Positions 32,032 through 43,753 of a DNA stretch of 64,000 nucleotides are shown here, piece after piece (within the stretch, counting starts at the first letter, position 1; every line of letters starts with the position of its first letter). The DNA comes from Eublepharis macularius (taxonomy: Eukaryota; Chordata; Lepidosauria; Squamata; Eublepharidae). The position numbers and the translations under genes were made by a program. The notes beneath the pieces are model-generated. The model had not been told where the DNA came from. It saw only the letters and a program-made list of their open reading frames with translations, and ran no database searches. The DNA lies in assembly GCF_028583425.1 (NCBI RefSeq), contig NC_072807.1, positions 33,423,001-33,487,000 of the forward strand. Reading direction: 5' to 3'.

Positions 32032-32243
32032 GGCCGTTTCCAGACGGCTTACCTTCTGCCACTCCATGCCGCAACGTTGCGGCTCATGCCGGAGAAAACG
32101 CGAAATAGCACGTTTTCTCACGCGAGTTTTGCACAACATTGCGCAAAACTCACGTGAGAAAACGCGATATTTCGCGTTAGCCACAGCACAAGCCACGGTG
32201 TTGCGGCATGGAGCGGCAGAAGGTAAGCCATCTGGAAACGGCC
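32032..32243. mobile_element. Palindromic MITE, GGCCGTTTCC ends
   Basis: GGCCGTTTCCAGACGGCTTACC and the inverse GGTAAGCCATCTGGAAACGGCC, flanked by ATG at 32029-32031 and 32244-32246. A long hairpin with TTTTCTCACGCGAG inside. Same family as 3898-4089. Confidence 0.6.
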
Positions 32244-33074
32244 ATGATTTTTCCCGACTTTCTCGACTATTATCCTAACAACAGCCCAAGTTCTCCCGGC
32301 AAACTTTGCAGCCAAGCAGAGATTTGAATCTGGCCCTCCTAGATCCTCATCTAACCGCACTAGCTGTTTACATTGCAAATCCACCATATAAAATTTAAAA
32401 TCTGCTTATTTAAAAAAAAGAAGAATTGCAGATCGACGTACTGTTCCACCCTCTGGAATCAGTCCAGGTAAAACTATGATTCCTGGAATGTTTACATGAG
32501 CTGTTAATTAGCCAGTGTCATTTTGAAGTATCTGCTAAGCATGCCTGCTTGGTATCGTTTTATCTGGTTACATTAACACGCCGCTCTGCATCTAAACCGC
32601 TCTGGGCTGCTTACATAGGGCTTGCCTAAACGGTCTGCCACGCAGGCAAGTGACAGGCCTTCGGCCCATTCCCTAAGACAGACACTGGCTCAGCAATTCA
32701 GGCATCAAGCCAAGCAAACAGTTTAGCGTCATTCAGACATCACGGCAAATAGAGAGTGGCTCACAGCCGGCACGATCACAGCTTTGACACGCTGTCCTGT
32801 AGTGGCAAGCCCAATCACAAACTTCTAAATTCGGGAAACGAAACAGGAGTCTGGTGGCACCTTAAAGACTAACCCCATTAATTCCAGCCTGAGCTTTTGT
32901 GAGTCAGAGCTCACTTCCTCAGATGCTAGGAAGAGGAAATAATTTCCCACATTTTCTAAGGAAATAATACAGAAGGGGAGGGGGAGAAGGGAGGGGTTGG
33001 GAGCAGAGACAGAGTTGGTTTAAATCCCATCAGAAATCTTTTGAGTGTAATTCACTGGGTTTGGGAAGCTAGTG

Positions 33075-33250
33075 TGGTAAGAGTGGTGTGGTGGTTAGAG
33101 CATCAGTCTAGAAGACCCAAGTTCAAATCTTGCCCTGCCCAGGGAGTTCATTTGCGTAGCCTGGAGCTATCACTCTCTCTCAGCCTAACCTACCTCACAG
33201 GGTTGTTGGGAGGAGACAATGAGGAAAAGAGAACCATGTATGCAGTTTTG
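33075..33250 (+). repeat. tRNA-derived SINE
   Basis: GGTGTGGTGGTTAGAGCATC (A box), AGTTCAAATCTTG (B box), and a body with CAGCCTAACCTACCTCACAG. Plus-oriented relatives are at 35640-35800, 36740-36960 and 50650-50880. Confidence 0.55.
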
Positions 33251-33779
33251 AGATCTTTGGAACCAGACAAACAACTCTGAAATCCTTGAAATCAGACAGA
33301 AAGTTCTGAGATCCTCAGAATCAGACAGACAACTCTGAGATCAACTTTCAATAACTAAAGAAAAATACAAGGAAAAAAATCAAAATAATCTCGGTTGCAA
33401 ACATGCCAACCCATCCAAAGCGAATGCTCAGCTCTAACATTGAATTCAGTGGGGCACACAATGCAATCTCATGCATATTTACTCAGGAGTAAGCTCCACT
33501 TTATTTAAAGGGGCTTCCTTCCAGGGAACTGCATAGGAGGGCAGCCAGAAATCTACTTCACTTTCACCAAACCGTGCCCGTTATGCGGTGTTTGGATAAA
33601 CCAACATCATTCCGCACTCTGTTTTGGAGAGCCTGCTAACTTGATCCATGCAAGGGACTCTGGTTTACACTTAACTGACTGCAGCAGGCTTAGACTGTAG
33701 TAAACTCTGCACAGGGATGCCTGGAAAGCAATTGACTTCTTGGCCCTTGCAAAGCGTGCAAAGAGGCACAGCTGAAAAG

Positions 33780-34145
33780 ACTGTTTCAAGAAATCTCTAG
33801 CGAGCAGCTCCGCCGGAGGGACTTGGGGTGTGTGTGTGAAATGACTTTTCATTGTCCTCCCTGGTTTCCCCCAAGGGCCAGCCCCTCCCTGCCCCCTGCC
33901 CTCCCTGAGCCTAGCTTCATTCTCACGCAACGTCCCTGAAAGTGACCCCTCCACCACCACCCTTCTCCTTCTCCCCCCTAAGTCCCTGTTTGCTTTTGCA
34001 CGGGAAGCCCGGTGAAATGCAGCCAAACGCCTTCTCACGCAACCCGGGGCAATCTTTAACCTGCAAGGGGGTGGGGGGGACTGTGACCGGCACAAAGCAC
34101 TGCCTGGAAGCGGGCCTGATAAACTTTCACCCTGCCCTGCCCTGG
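33780..34145. promoter_or_regulatory. Candidate AhR enhancer with two canonical XREs
   Basis: TCTCACGCAA (inverse TTGCGTGAGA) occurs at 33923-33932 and 34033-34042. The second sits in CCTTCTCACGCAACCCGGGG, which has the same CTTCTCACGCAAC core as the well-known mouse Cyp1a1 dioxin-response element 3. It is followed by CAATCTTTAACCTG and, about 75 bases on, CTGATAAACTTTCACC. The second module recurs at 41410-41525. It lies about 11 kb upstream of gene D and about 22 kb from gene A. Function is inferred from motif and position. Confidence 0.65.
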
Positions 34146-34149
34146 CAAA

Positions 34150-34690
34150 CCCCCAGGCTCCACTAGATCCCTAACAGCTGCAACTGCCTTCTCCTGCAGA
34201 TGCAGACAAGATTTCCAAAATGGACTTTCTCCCACTTGCTCAAGAGATTCTCTCTTTGAGACCTGTGGGCTGCCCTAATGGTGTAAGCACCCCTGAAATC
34301 AGTGGGTTTGATGCCCAAGCCAATGCAGAGAAGATTGGGCTGTACATGAGAATGAACAGAGACCAGATGAGTGTTGTGGCACTTTGAAGACTGTCAAATG
34401 AATTGGGGCCTTAACGTTCACCCAGTTAAACATTCGAAAAGAGCAAGAGTCCAGTACCACCTATAAGACTAACAAGACTAACAAACACCATAAGACTAAC
34501 AAAAATTTTGAAGAAGTGAGCTGGGACTCCTGAAAGCTCATACCCTACCACAAATTTTGTTAGTCTTGTAGGTGCTACTGAACTCATGCTCTTTTCTATG
34601 CTTCAGACAGACTAACACAGCTAACCATCTTGACCAGTTAAACATGATCACTTCCCTTCAAAGCAGTGGCTGCCTCCTTTTTAGAGTAGC
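34150..34690. other. Intergenic; fragments of the GAGTCCAGTAGCACC repeat
   Basis: 34440-34640 holds a degraded foldback copy (GAGTCCAGTACCACCTATAA and, inverted, AGGTGCTACTGAACTCATGC). Nothing else recognised. Confidence 0.5.
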
Positions 34691-34695
34691 ACCTC

Positions 34696-35023
34696 CAGGT
34701 CTTTTTCTCAGCGGGAACACGGTGGAACAGAGTTCCAGTAACTCTTGAAAATGGTCACATGGCCGGTGTCCCCGCCCCCTGATCTCCAGACAGAGGGGAG
34801 TTTAGATCACCCTCCACGCCACTGGCGGCACGGAGGGCAATCTAAGCTCCCCTCTGTCTGGAGATCAGGGGGCGGGGACACCGGCCACGTGACCATTTTC
34901 GCAAAGGGTGATTTAAACTTTTAAAAACTCCCCCCTTGTTCCAGCTGACCCAAAGTGACATCTTTGTGCAGTCCTGAGTTCCACCAGTGAGTTCCAACAC
35001 CTTTTCCCAGAAAAAAAGCCCTG
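34696..35023. mobile_element. hAT-type MITE (CAGGGCTTTTTTTC family)
   Basis: It starts CAGGTCTTTTTCTCAGCGGG and ends AGAAAAAAAGCCCTG. Perfect duplication AGCACCTC at 34688-34695 and 35024-35031. 328 bp, with an internal inverted GGAGTTTAGATCACCCTCC part. Confidence 0.8.
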
Positions 35024-35865
35024 AGCACCTCTATATGAGAAGAGCAATCTATTTCCCACCACTCTACCATCTGAGCCCACCTTCAAAGAATCAATTTCCC
35101 AGTTTTCAAGAGCCATGGACTTTAGAATTGGGATCTAGAATGGAAGAAATATTAATAATAACTGCATTTATATACTGCTTTTATATACTGATCAGTGCCT
35201 CACCCAGAGTGGTGAACAAGTTAGTGTTATTATTATCCCCGCAATACAGCTGGGGAGCTGGGGCTGAGAGGAGTGGCTGACCCAAGGCCACCTACTAAGC
35301 TCATGGCAGTAGTGGGATTCAAACCAGTAGAGTGGTGATTTCCAGCAGAACCACTTAACCACTGTGCAGCCACCTGGGTTAACTGGAAGGAAGGTTTTAG
35401 CCCAATTCCATAGCCAGTCAAGGAAGTGACTGGACTCAGAAGTCTTCACGGTTTCCCCAGTCTTCAAAGAAAATTCCCGAAGAAGAGGTTCCACCTCAAG
35501 TCAGGAAGATAATCAGACTTCTTTGTCTATATTTTCCTATTCCTACACTATTCCGTAAAGACCTTATAATTTATATTTTCTGATATATGCCATTTCAAAA
35601 GTTCACATTACAATGTATAGAGAGCTCGTGGGGGGGGGTGCACAGAGAGTCATACCACGGACCCGGGAGACGCAGGTTCCAATCCGCATTCAGCCATGAA
35701 GTTTGTTGAGTGACCTTGGGTCAGTTCCTAGCCCACCTCCTAGGGTTGTGGTTGTTATGAGAGGTCCCTAGCTTGACATCCTCAGAGGAAGGGTGGGGTA
35801 GATCGATTTCTCCCCTGCTGACCCCAATACAAGCCAGTTTGGTACTGACCACAGACACATCAGAG

Positions 35866-36193
35866 CAGGGCTTTTTTCTGGGAAAAGAGGTGGTGGAACT
35901 CAGTGGTGGAACTCAGGACTGCACAATGACGTCACTTTGGGTCAGCTGGAACAAGGGGGGGATTTTTTTAAAGTTTAAATCGCCCTTTGCGGAAATGGTC
36001 ACATGGCTGGTGGTCCCGCCCCCTGATCACTAGACAGAGGGCAGTTTAGATTGCCCTCCGCGTCCCTGGAGCAGCACGGAGGGCAATCTCAGGAGATCTG
36101 GAGATCAGGGGGTGGGGCCACCAGCCATGTGACCATTTTCAAGAGGTGCCGTAACTCCGTTCCACCGTGTTCCCGCTGAAAAAAAAAGCGCTG
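35866..36193. mobile_element. hAT-type MITE (CAGGGCTTTTTTTC family)
   Basis: Starts CAGGGCTTTTTTCTGGG; ends GCTGAAAAAAAAAGCGCTG. Duplication CATCAGAG/TATCAGAG at 35858-35865 and 36194-36201. Same 328-bp length as the 34696 copy but opposite orientation. Confidence 0.8.
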
Positions 36194-36424
36194 TATCAGA
36201 GAAGGACTGTAAAATCCAACCAGGTCCTGACTCGAAGAACTACTTTGTTATCCTGCTCTGTGCACATGTTGTGATCACAGCAATCCTATGTACACACACA
36301 GGACAGTGCTGCAGAAGAACTGTGTGTAAGTAAGCAGCTCATTGGTGTGAGTCGTGTACCATGGATCTCTGGCAAAGCCAGAGAGGCTGATTGCTCTTGG
36401 GGTGAATGAGGTCAGGAAGGCGGC

Positions 36425-36434
36425 TTGCGTGCCA
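36425..36434 (+). promoter_or_regulatory. Candidate XRE (TTGCGTGCCA)
   Basis: A second exact instance of the same 10-mer as at 30953, matching the extended XRE consensus. An isolated motif in repeat-poor sequence just 3' of a MITE. Confidence 0.35.
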
Positions 36435-36739
36435 GCCTCCTGCTCAGATCTCATGCATCTGAACACACCCAGCTGTCTAAGCCTTCCTTCCTTCCTTCAA
36501 CCACGCATGGAAGGCCTTAGAGGCCAACAGGGCACCCGCAACAGCGCCTGACTGGATGCCGACCAAAGGAGGAGGCGGAAGCTCACTGGGGGGGCTCTGC
36601 CTGCCTGTCTGTTCAACCTCGCAGGGTTGCTGTGAGGATCATTTGGAGGAAGGAAGGGCTACCTGTGCTACCCAGAGCTCCATGGGAGAAGGGCAGGATT
36701 TAAAAATGGAAGGAATAAAAATGAGAGAGAGAAGTCATG

Positions 36740-36960
36740 TGAGAGCCTGTGTTCTGTAATGGTTAGGGGGTCAGGCTAGGATCTGGAAGAGCCGGGTTCA
36801 AATCTCCACTCTGCCAGGGAACCTTGTTGGGTGACCTTGGGCCAGTCACACACACTCAGCCTACCACACAGGGTTGTAGTGAAGGAAAAAATGGAGAAGA
36901 AGAGAATGACATAAGCCAATTTGGGGTCTGTACTGGGGAGAAATGTATAAATGAAGTAAG
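36740..36960 (+). repeat. tRNA-derived SINE
   Basis: A box side GTGTTCTGTAATGGTTAGGG, B box GGGTTCAAATCTCC, body GGGTGACCTTGGGCCAGTCA and tail GGAGAAATGTATAAATGAAG. Confidence 0.6.
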
Positions 36961-37504
36961 TAGGATGAATATATAGTTTCTTCCACTTTCTCTGTCCTTG
37001 TTCCTGCTATCAAATGAACATAAGGACATAAAAGAACCCTGACAGCTCAGACCAACAGGCCGTCTTGTCCACCAGCGTCCTTCCTAGCTAGACCCACAGA
37101 CAACAACTCCCCCCCCCTTACCGACTTTTCTGCAGCAACTGACCATAACTGGCATTCCACCTCTGGACTTCAAAGTCCCATTCAACGTCATAAATATGTC
37201 CAGTTCTGTCTCCTGTCCTCACAACACCCCGGTGAGGTAGGTTAGGCTGAGAGCATGTGACTGGCCCAAGATCAGCCAGCAACTTTCTGCTTCAGAGAAG
37301 GGATTCGAACTTGTGTCTCTGACACTCTAGCCATGACACGGCACTGGCTCTTAATCCCCTCTGCCATGGAAACTGGCTGGCTTACTTGGGCCAGTCACGT
37401 ACTCTCAGCCTAACCTACTTCACAAGGTTGTTGTGAGGATAAAGTGGAGGAACGGAGAATGATGTAAGCCAGTTTGGAGAGAAAGGTGGAGTATAAATGA
37501 AGTC

Positions 37505-37904
37505 AGTTAATAAAATAATTAAGGTTACCTCTTCTAAACCCCAAAGTCCTGTGCCTTGCTTTGCAGGAAAGGCTCTCTGACCTCGTGACCCCTGGGGCTA
37601 CCTTGTTCAGCCCTTAGGAAGCACCCCTTATGCTGCCTGTCTATGGGGTCTCACTTTCCCAACCCCAGAGAGGTTTCTGCCAGCAGAGGCCAGAGACTGA
37701 CCTGGCCCTTTGGCCTGTACAGTGGAAAAACCCGGCTCCACAATAGCCTAATCCACGCCTCCCCCCCACCCCCATTTCTTAATGCAAAACCATCTTGGGC
37801 AAACTTCCCAAGCATGGTCGCCAACCTCCAGGTGGGGCCTTGATATCTCCCAGAATTGAAATGCTCTACAGAGTTCAGTTCCCCTAGAGGAAATAGATCC
37901 AGGG
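37505..37904. other. Intergenic, nothing recognised
   Basis: Pyrimidine-rich single-copy-looking sequence between a SINE tail and the repeat array at 37905. No gene or motif cluster was seen. Confidence 0.4.
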
Positions 37905-38455
37905 GAGTGAGCCGTGTTAGTCTGTAGTTGCAAAAGAGTAAAGAGTCCAGTAGCCCCTTTAAGACTAACCAACTTTATTGTAGCATAAGCTTTCGAGAAC
38001 CGCAGCGCTCTTCGTCAGATGCAAATAGTAGAGTCCAGTCGCACCTTTAAGAGTAACCAACTTTACTGTGGCATAAGCTTTCAAGAACCACAGCTCTCTC
38101 TTCGTCAGGTGCAAATAGTCCAGTCGCACCTTGAAGACTAACCAACTTTATTGTAGCATAAGCTTTCGAGAACCACAGCTCTCTTCATCGGATGCAAATA
38201 GTAGAGTCCAGTCGCACCCTTAAGACTAACCAACTTTATTGTCACATAAGCTTTCAAGAACCACAGCTCTCTTCATCAGATGCAAATAGTCCAGTCGCAC
38301 CTTGAAGACTAACCAACTTTATTGTCGCATAAGCTTTCGAGAACCACAGCTCTGTTTGTCAGGTGCAGCTGACGAAGAGAGATGTGGTTCTCGAAAGCTT
38401 ATGCAACAATAAAGTTGGTTAGTCTTCAAGGCGCCATTGGACTCTGTACTATCCT
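37905..38455. repeat. Long tandem array of the GAGTCCAGTAGCACC repeat unit
   Basis: Five or so direct units of about 80-90 bp (each AGTCCAGTCGCACCTTNAAGA ... CTCTTCATCAGATGCAAATA) followed by one inverted half ending GGCGCCATTGGACTCTGTAC. The foldback element has been internally amplified, as at 28995 but with a different unit length. Confidence 0.7.
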
Positions 38456-38539
38456 GGAAGAAATGACTGCTTTGGCAGGGGGCCCTTCGGGCATTATGCC
38501 CCACTCGGGTCTCTCCCCTCCCCAGATCTCCAGGTATTT

Positions 38540-39110
38540 CCCAACCCGGAGCTGGCAGCCTTGGCAGGCGCTGGCACAGGCGAGGGCGCTTCTCTGCCAA
38601 GGCTGCCAGGCGCCTTCACCCGTGCGTGAGAGGAAGGACGCCCCAGCCCGTCTGGCCTCCATCCCCGCTTTCCTGCTCCGACCCCTGGGATCACGAGTCG
38701 CCGGCGTGGCGAGGGCGCCGGCCCGGCAAGAGCCCTCCCATCGCGTGCCTGGAAAGTGGCCGGGGAGCGGCGAGGTTCTGGGCGCAGAGATTCCGAGCAG
38801 GCGCGGCGGCTGCTTCTCACGCGAGCCGCCCCGATCCTGCCCCGAGCGAGAGGCAGAGACGCGCTCCCAGGCACCGGCTGCGCGATTAGAGACGCGCCAA
38901 AGGCGCCGGACCCTGCAGGGCTTCCTTTGGGGAGGCGTTGGCAAGCGCTCTGCATAGCAAAGACTGCTTTCTCCACGCGTCTCGCTTGGATGGCGCGCGT
39001 CCACACGTGCAAGAGAATGAGCCTGCGGGGCGCGTCGCGTGTATCGAGCCGGCCGGTGGAGGACCCCGTTAGTGCTGCGGCGAAACTTCGAGGCGACTAG
39101 AAATCTAGCA
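38540..39110. promoter_or_regulatory. CpG-rich island with several XRE cores
   Basis: Dense CpG, unlike its surroundings. Extended XRE matches are GTGCGTGAGA at 38622-38631 and, inverted, TCTCACGCGA at 38815-38824. TCGCGTG cores lie at 38741-38747 and 39035-39041, with further GCGTG/CACGC cores near 38704 and 38975. No exon homologous to CYP1A and no recognisable protein in the open frames. It lies about 6 kb upstream of gene D's exon 1. It is likely an inducible enhancer; a promoter of an unknown non-coding transcript is the alternative. Confidence 0.55.
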
Positions 39111-39165
39111 GAGAGGGAGAGCTTTTCTCCTTGCTGCGCTAGATTTCGGTTTGCAAGGGGCAATT

Positions 39166-39200
39166 CATTCATTCATTCATTCATTCATTCATTCATTCGC
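39166..39200. repeat. (ATTC)n microsatellite
   Basis: About eight ATTC units at the edge of the CpG island. Confidence 0.8.
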
Positions 39201-39751
39201 AAGGTTTGTCCCCCGCCTTTCTATCCCAATAGGGCCACCAAGGCGGCTAACAAATATGCAAAGGAAATGTGCCAAGCTGGAACATACACGCACACAATCA
39301 CACACCCAACACACACACACATTTGGAGCATTCTTTCATCTCAGCATTCTCCCACCTTATTATCCTGCATGTGTGAACCTGGCCTTATATGGAGGGAAGA
39401 GTACCGCTGGGGTCGTTTCAGCTCCCACAGCAGCGGGTCATGCACAGGACAGTGCCTAATTTGCAGGATAAAACAATCCTAAGAAAGTCTACTCAGAAGT
39501 AAGTCCCGTTTTATTCACAAAAGTGTTTTGGGCCTCCCGGATCCTCCTTTGGCACTCTAATCACTACACAGCGCTGGCACTAGTGTGTGCAGTTACCCTG
39601 AATAAAAGCACTCTGTGAATGCTCAGAGGCACTCTTCTCTGTTCCACTTCTTCTCTTGTGGGGGGTTGAAATAGGTTCCAGAGTTAAGTCCTGGCTCACA
39701 TTTAGGTTTTGAAGGAGTAGCTAGGAAAGGCCTGAGACTTAGCAATAGAAC

Positions 39752-39864
<113 letters not shown>

Positions 39865-40161
39865 ATCCCACCTATATCCCCCCAAGGGGACCCAAAGCTG
39901 CTTACATCATTCTCCTCTCCTCCATTTATCCTCACAACAGCCCTGTGAGGTAGATTAGGCTGAGAGTGCATGACTGTCCCAAAGTCACCAAGCCAGCTTC
40001 CATGGCAGAGTAGGGATTCGAACCTGGGTCTCCTGGATCGTAGTGGGACACTCTAACCACCACACCATACGCCCAGTGTTCTTTTCCTTTTTTTAAAGGA
40101 CCAGGTGATGTGAAAGAATAGAGATCCTGGAGGGCCGCTGCCAGTCACATCAGACCATACA

Positions 40162-40398
40162 GAGGGCCAAATTACAAGTGATGAATGACACAGGTTGGAC
40201 ACTTGTCAGCTTCCCTCAAGTTTTGATGGGAAATGTAGGCAGCTCGGCGGAATGTTGTACAAGTGACAGTTGAAAAGTCCATTGGACAGCAGTCGGAGAG
40301 CCGAGCTGCAAGACCAAGACGCCTACATTTCCCGTCAAAACTTGAGGGAAGCTGACAAGTGTCCAACGTGTATCATTCGTCACTTGTAGCTTGGCCCT
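40162..40398. mobile_element. Palindromic MITE related to the GAGCCAAGC family
   Basis: GAGGGCCAAATTACAAGTGATG on the left and CACTTGTAGCTTGGCCCTG on the right. The middle has CTTGTCAGCTTCCCTCAAG and its inverse. It is the same family as 2819-3019 and 53539-53772 with a variant middle (CAATGGACTTTTCAACTG in the 53.5-kb copy). Confidence 0.55.
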
Positions 40399-41129
40399 GA
40401 GATTGTAGACCAATGGTCATAAGGCAGCTCCAGGTGTTCAGGTCTGGCCTAACCTGTTTCAATGCACTAGTCTATTTCAGAGTCAAGTCTGTTGCGGAAA
40501 TCAGGAACGCGGAGTATTTCATCCAGACAAACCAAGGCAGAATATTTAGTTAATTACTTTATTTATAGGCTATCTTTCTTCCCCGGACTGGGGCAGATTA
40601 CACAATTTCAAAACAACAGTATCAGCGCAAAGAACGGACAGACAGCAAAATAAACCGATGTAGTAAAAACAAGATAATGCGTTCAATAAACAGCGCAATA
40701 AACTCCAATAAACAGCGCAGTAAACTACAACCCTGTTTCCTTTTCTCGAAGCGCCCTCCCCAATAAATTTCATTTTATTACAGCTCTGTTCCCTTTACAA
40801 AACTGCCCCTCCTGAACAACAGGACAGCATGAAAATAAAGCGACTGGATTAAAAAAAAATAGATGAAAGGGGGCAGCCAGTTTAGCGCCGGATCCCAGAA
40901 CCGTTTCTGAGATGCTACGCAGTCTTTTCATCTGACGAAGAGAGCTGTGGTTCTCGAAAGCTTATGCCTCAATACAGTTGGTTAGTCTTAAAGGTGCGAC
41001 TGGACTGTTTGCTATTTTGCAACTACAGACTAACAGGGCTCTGGAGCTATTTTCAGGGAGGGCTGACTGCCTCTTTTCAGGGCTGGTCTGATGGGAGCAT
41101 TGCAAAACAAAGCTATTCGTGGTGGAGAC

Positions 41130-41530
41130 AGCCAGCCCTTCTCCCCCGCAGTTCTGGGGCATCGTGTGTCAATCTCTGCCCGGCGCGTTCGTGCAAACGG
41201 ACCGGATTGCCTGCCGGGTTGCATTTCCCCAGTTTCTGGGCTGGGCTTTTCCTGGGAACCATCCCCAATTGAGGAGCGCTCCTCCGCCCCTTTCTCCGCT
41301 CCGTGCCACCTCCGGCTGCCTTGGCACGCCACGGATGCCCGGCTGCTCCTCTCCTCCGCCGCCACCCCCACCCCGATCACTTCCCGATTTCGTTTCCGCG
41401 GCACCAAGAGCCGCCGCGCCGCCAAAGCGCTTCTCACGCGAACCCGGGCAATCTTTAACCCGGAGGGCGCTCGCAGGGAAAGCGGGCCGGCTCCTTTGAC
41501 TGATAAACTTTAACCTCTGGAGCGGGATGT
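41130..41530. promoter_or_regulatory. CpG-rich segment with second copy of the AhR enhancer module
   Basis: 41423-41462 (GCCAAAGCGCTTCTCACGCG, AACCCGGGCAATCTTTAACC) parallels 34023-34062. 41499-41516 (TTGACTGATAAACTTTAACC) parallels 34117-34132. The XRE is TCTCACGCGA at 41432-41441 (inverse TCGCGTGAGA). The spacing between the two halves is kept within a few bases while the middle has diverged, which argues for selection on both halves. About 3.5 kb upstream of gene D exon 1. Function inferred. Confidence 0.65.
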
Positions 41531-42179
41531 GGCGATTCTCCGATGCTCCTGTTGCAAAAAGGGCGTTTGGAACTCCAGGGAAATGCCCCCCCCCACAGGT
41601 TGGATTGGACTAGTTCTGTTGGTGCAAGATCGCTAAAAAAAAGTAGAATTTGCCCTGTAAGGTTGCTCAGGGTTCAAAACCTACTTTGGGCAGGGCAGGT
41701 CGTGCGCTGCACAGGGGCGCATGTCTTTGTTTTCCTTCTCTGCCTCATCTCCACCACTGACTGAGTTGTAAGTGGTAGAGGCCTGAAAGACTGAAAGGAC
41801 TATACCGGTTCAGGCTGTAGGTGATGGGACAGCTATGCACTGCAAGTGGGGAAAGAAACTTCAGAAAGGAAAGCTCCAACCTAGTTTGCTGCTTCCTGTG
41901 CAGCTACTTCTCTTTTGCAGGGAGTTTTCACATAGGGGTGCTTTGGAGCCCTGTCTAAGGTACCCTTGGACACAAATCCTCATGTTTCAGGTAGGAAGCC
42001 ATGTTGGTCTGCAGTAGAAGAGCAGAATTTGAGTCCAGTGACACCTTAGAGACCTTCTTCTGATACCTAAAGAAGAGAGCTTTGACTCTCTTATTTACTG
42101 TTGTGACCCGCTGTGAGCCCGCTTGTGGGGAGGGCGGGATATAAATAAATAAATACACAAACAAACAAACAAACAAATG

Positions 42180-43060
42180 AATGAATAATAAAGTTTATAC
42201 TCTGAAAATCTTGGTCTCTAAGGTTCCACTGGACTCATATCTTGGAGCAATGTGACATCTCATTTGAGTATACACTGCACCACATCTAGACCTTATGGTT
42301 TCATCCCTCTTCCTATGTGGGTCGACAAGTAGATCCTCTGCATTGTCTGGAAAGTTTCCATTCCAGCCACAGATACTTCCAAGAACATTTGTGCATTAGG
42401 TTAGGGAAACTCTCCACATGACCAGGACAATCCAAGGACCGGTTCATCCATGCACCATGCCACACTGATTGATTTTTCTGTTCTGGATCATGCTATACTC
42501 GGGCCTGGTACCCACAAGTATTTTCACTTGGCAGCTGCAACAACCAAGTGATGCCATGGGTGTATGAATCCCAGATATTACTCCAGAGACACAACGTTCC
42601 AATCACCTTGTACACAGTGTGCAATTCTGAATAAACAAGTCGGGCCAGGGTTCGCACTGGGTTGTGCGCATGCAGTCTGAATTCGGAGTTCCAGCGGTGA
42701 ACTCCAGAGAAAAATGGATTCCGTTCCTGAAGATCCAATGTGCAATTTTCTGAATTTTATAATGGGTTACCCCATGTTTTTCCTAGTTCTGCATATCGCA
42801 CATTCCAGGATGCGTTTGTTGATGGGTGCTAACTAACATTCCAAGAGGTCCTACCCCAAGATATTCTACAAAAGTTGGCCACCTGTAAAGTGTTCCCTTC
42901 CTGTCCAAAGGGACACATATCCTTGATTAGAAAGTGCTGGCCTCCTTCGCCATCGGGAAACTTTTCACTTTGGGAAATGGATGTGACTGATTGGAGAAAA
43001 TGCTGAGATTTGGTGGGGTGACAGATGTACTGGGTTTGAAACTTGCTTCTGCCATGAATT
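42180..43060. other. Intergenic, nothing recognised
   Basis: Follows an L2-like 3' tail (CCGCTGTGAGCCCGCTTGTG ... AAATAAATAAATAC, 42090-42175). No gene, no motif cluster. A tRNA-like SINE piece starts at about 43085. Confidence 0.45.
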
Positions 43061-43084
43061 CACCAAATGACTGGGGCAAGCCCA

Positions 43085-43290
43085 GGGGAGAGGCATTGGT
43101 TCAGTGGGAGAACATTGTCTCGGTTCAGTCCCCCTGGCATCTCTGGTTTATAAGAGCACGTTGTAGGTGACGTGAAAGGCCTCCTCCACCTGAGACCTTG
43201 GAGAGCTGCTGCTAGCCTGAGTAGGCAACTCTGACCTTGATAAACCAAGGGTCTGATTCTTTATAAGGCAGCTTTATGTGAGTTCATGCC
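43085..43290 (+). repeat. tRNA-derived SINE (second family)
   Basis: Diagnostic 3' part GATAAACCAAGGGTCTGATTC, TTTATAAGGCAGCTTTATGTG, and middle GACCTTGGAGAGCTGCTGCT. The same family as 51380-51975. Confidence 0.55.
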
Positions 43291-43667
43291 CCTTTCCTCA
43301 GCTGCAGCCCAGTGCCTGTGATAAGGGGCTAACAATACCGGCCTACTTTACAAAGCTGTTGTAAAGATTATAACAAGATGAAGCATGTGGAGCGCTTTGA
43401 CAAGTCCACAGGGTCATGCAAATACTATTATTTACTTCTTATATTTTTACATTATTATTATTGCATGCAATGCAGGAACAAAACCCTATGCAAACTGAAG
43501 CTGAAATCTGTAATCTGTGCAACTGACAGATGAATCAACAAAGGATTATTTAGCTGATTGATTGGGAGTGCTTTTATTTCTGAGCGGGCAGCGCCTTTAC
43601 GTCTGAAGCAATGGTGTTTATACTAAGTTATCCGGAATAAAAGAAGGGGTTGGATCCAGACTAACAG

Positions 43668-43753
43668 TGCAATCCTAAGCAGAGTTACTCCAGTCTAAAC
43701 CCATTGATTTAAATGGCCTCAGACTGGAGTAACTTTTCTTAGGACCGCACTGT
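43668..43753. mobile_element. Short MITE with TAA target duplication
   Basis: CAGTGCAATCCTAAGCAGAG and the imperfect inverse TTAGGACCGCACTG, flanked by TAA on both sides. A relative is at about 58388-58475. TAA duplication suggests Harbinger-like. Confidence 0.5.

Noticed and set aside
38426-39172. Long open frames (up to 248 codons) on both strands over 38.4-39.2 kb
   Set aside because: They overlap a CpG-rich block with few stop codons by composition, show no known domain and are open on both strands; no splice or start context supports a gene.
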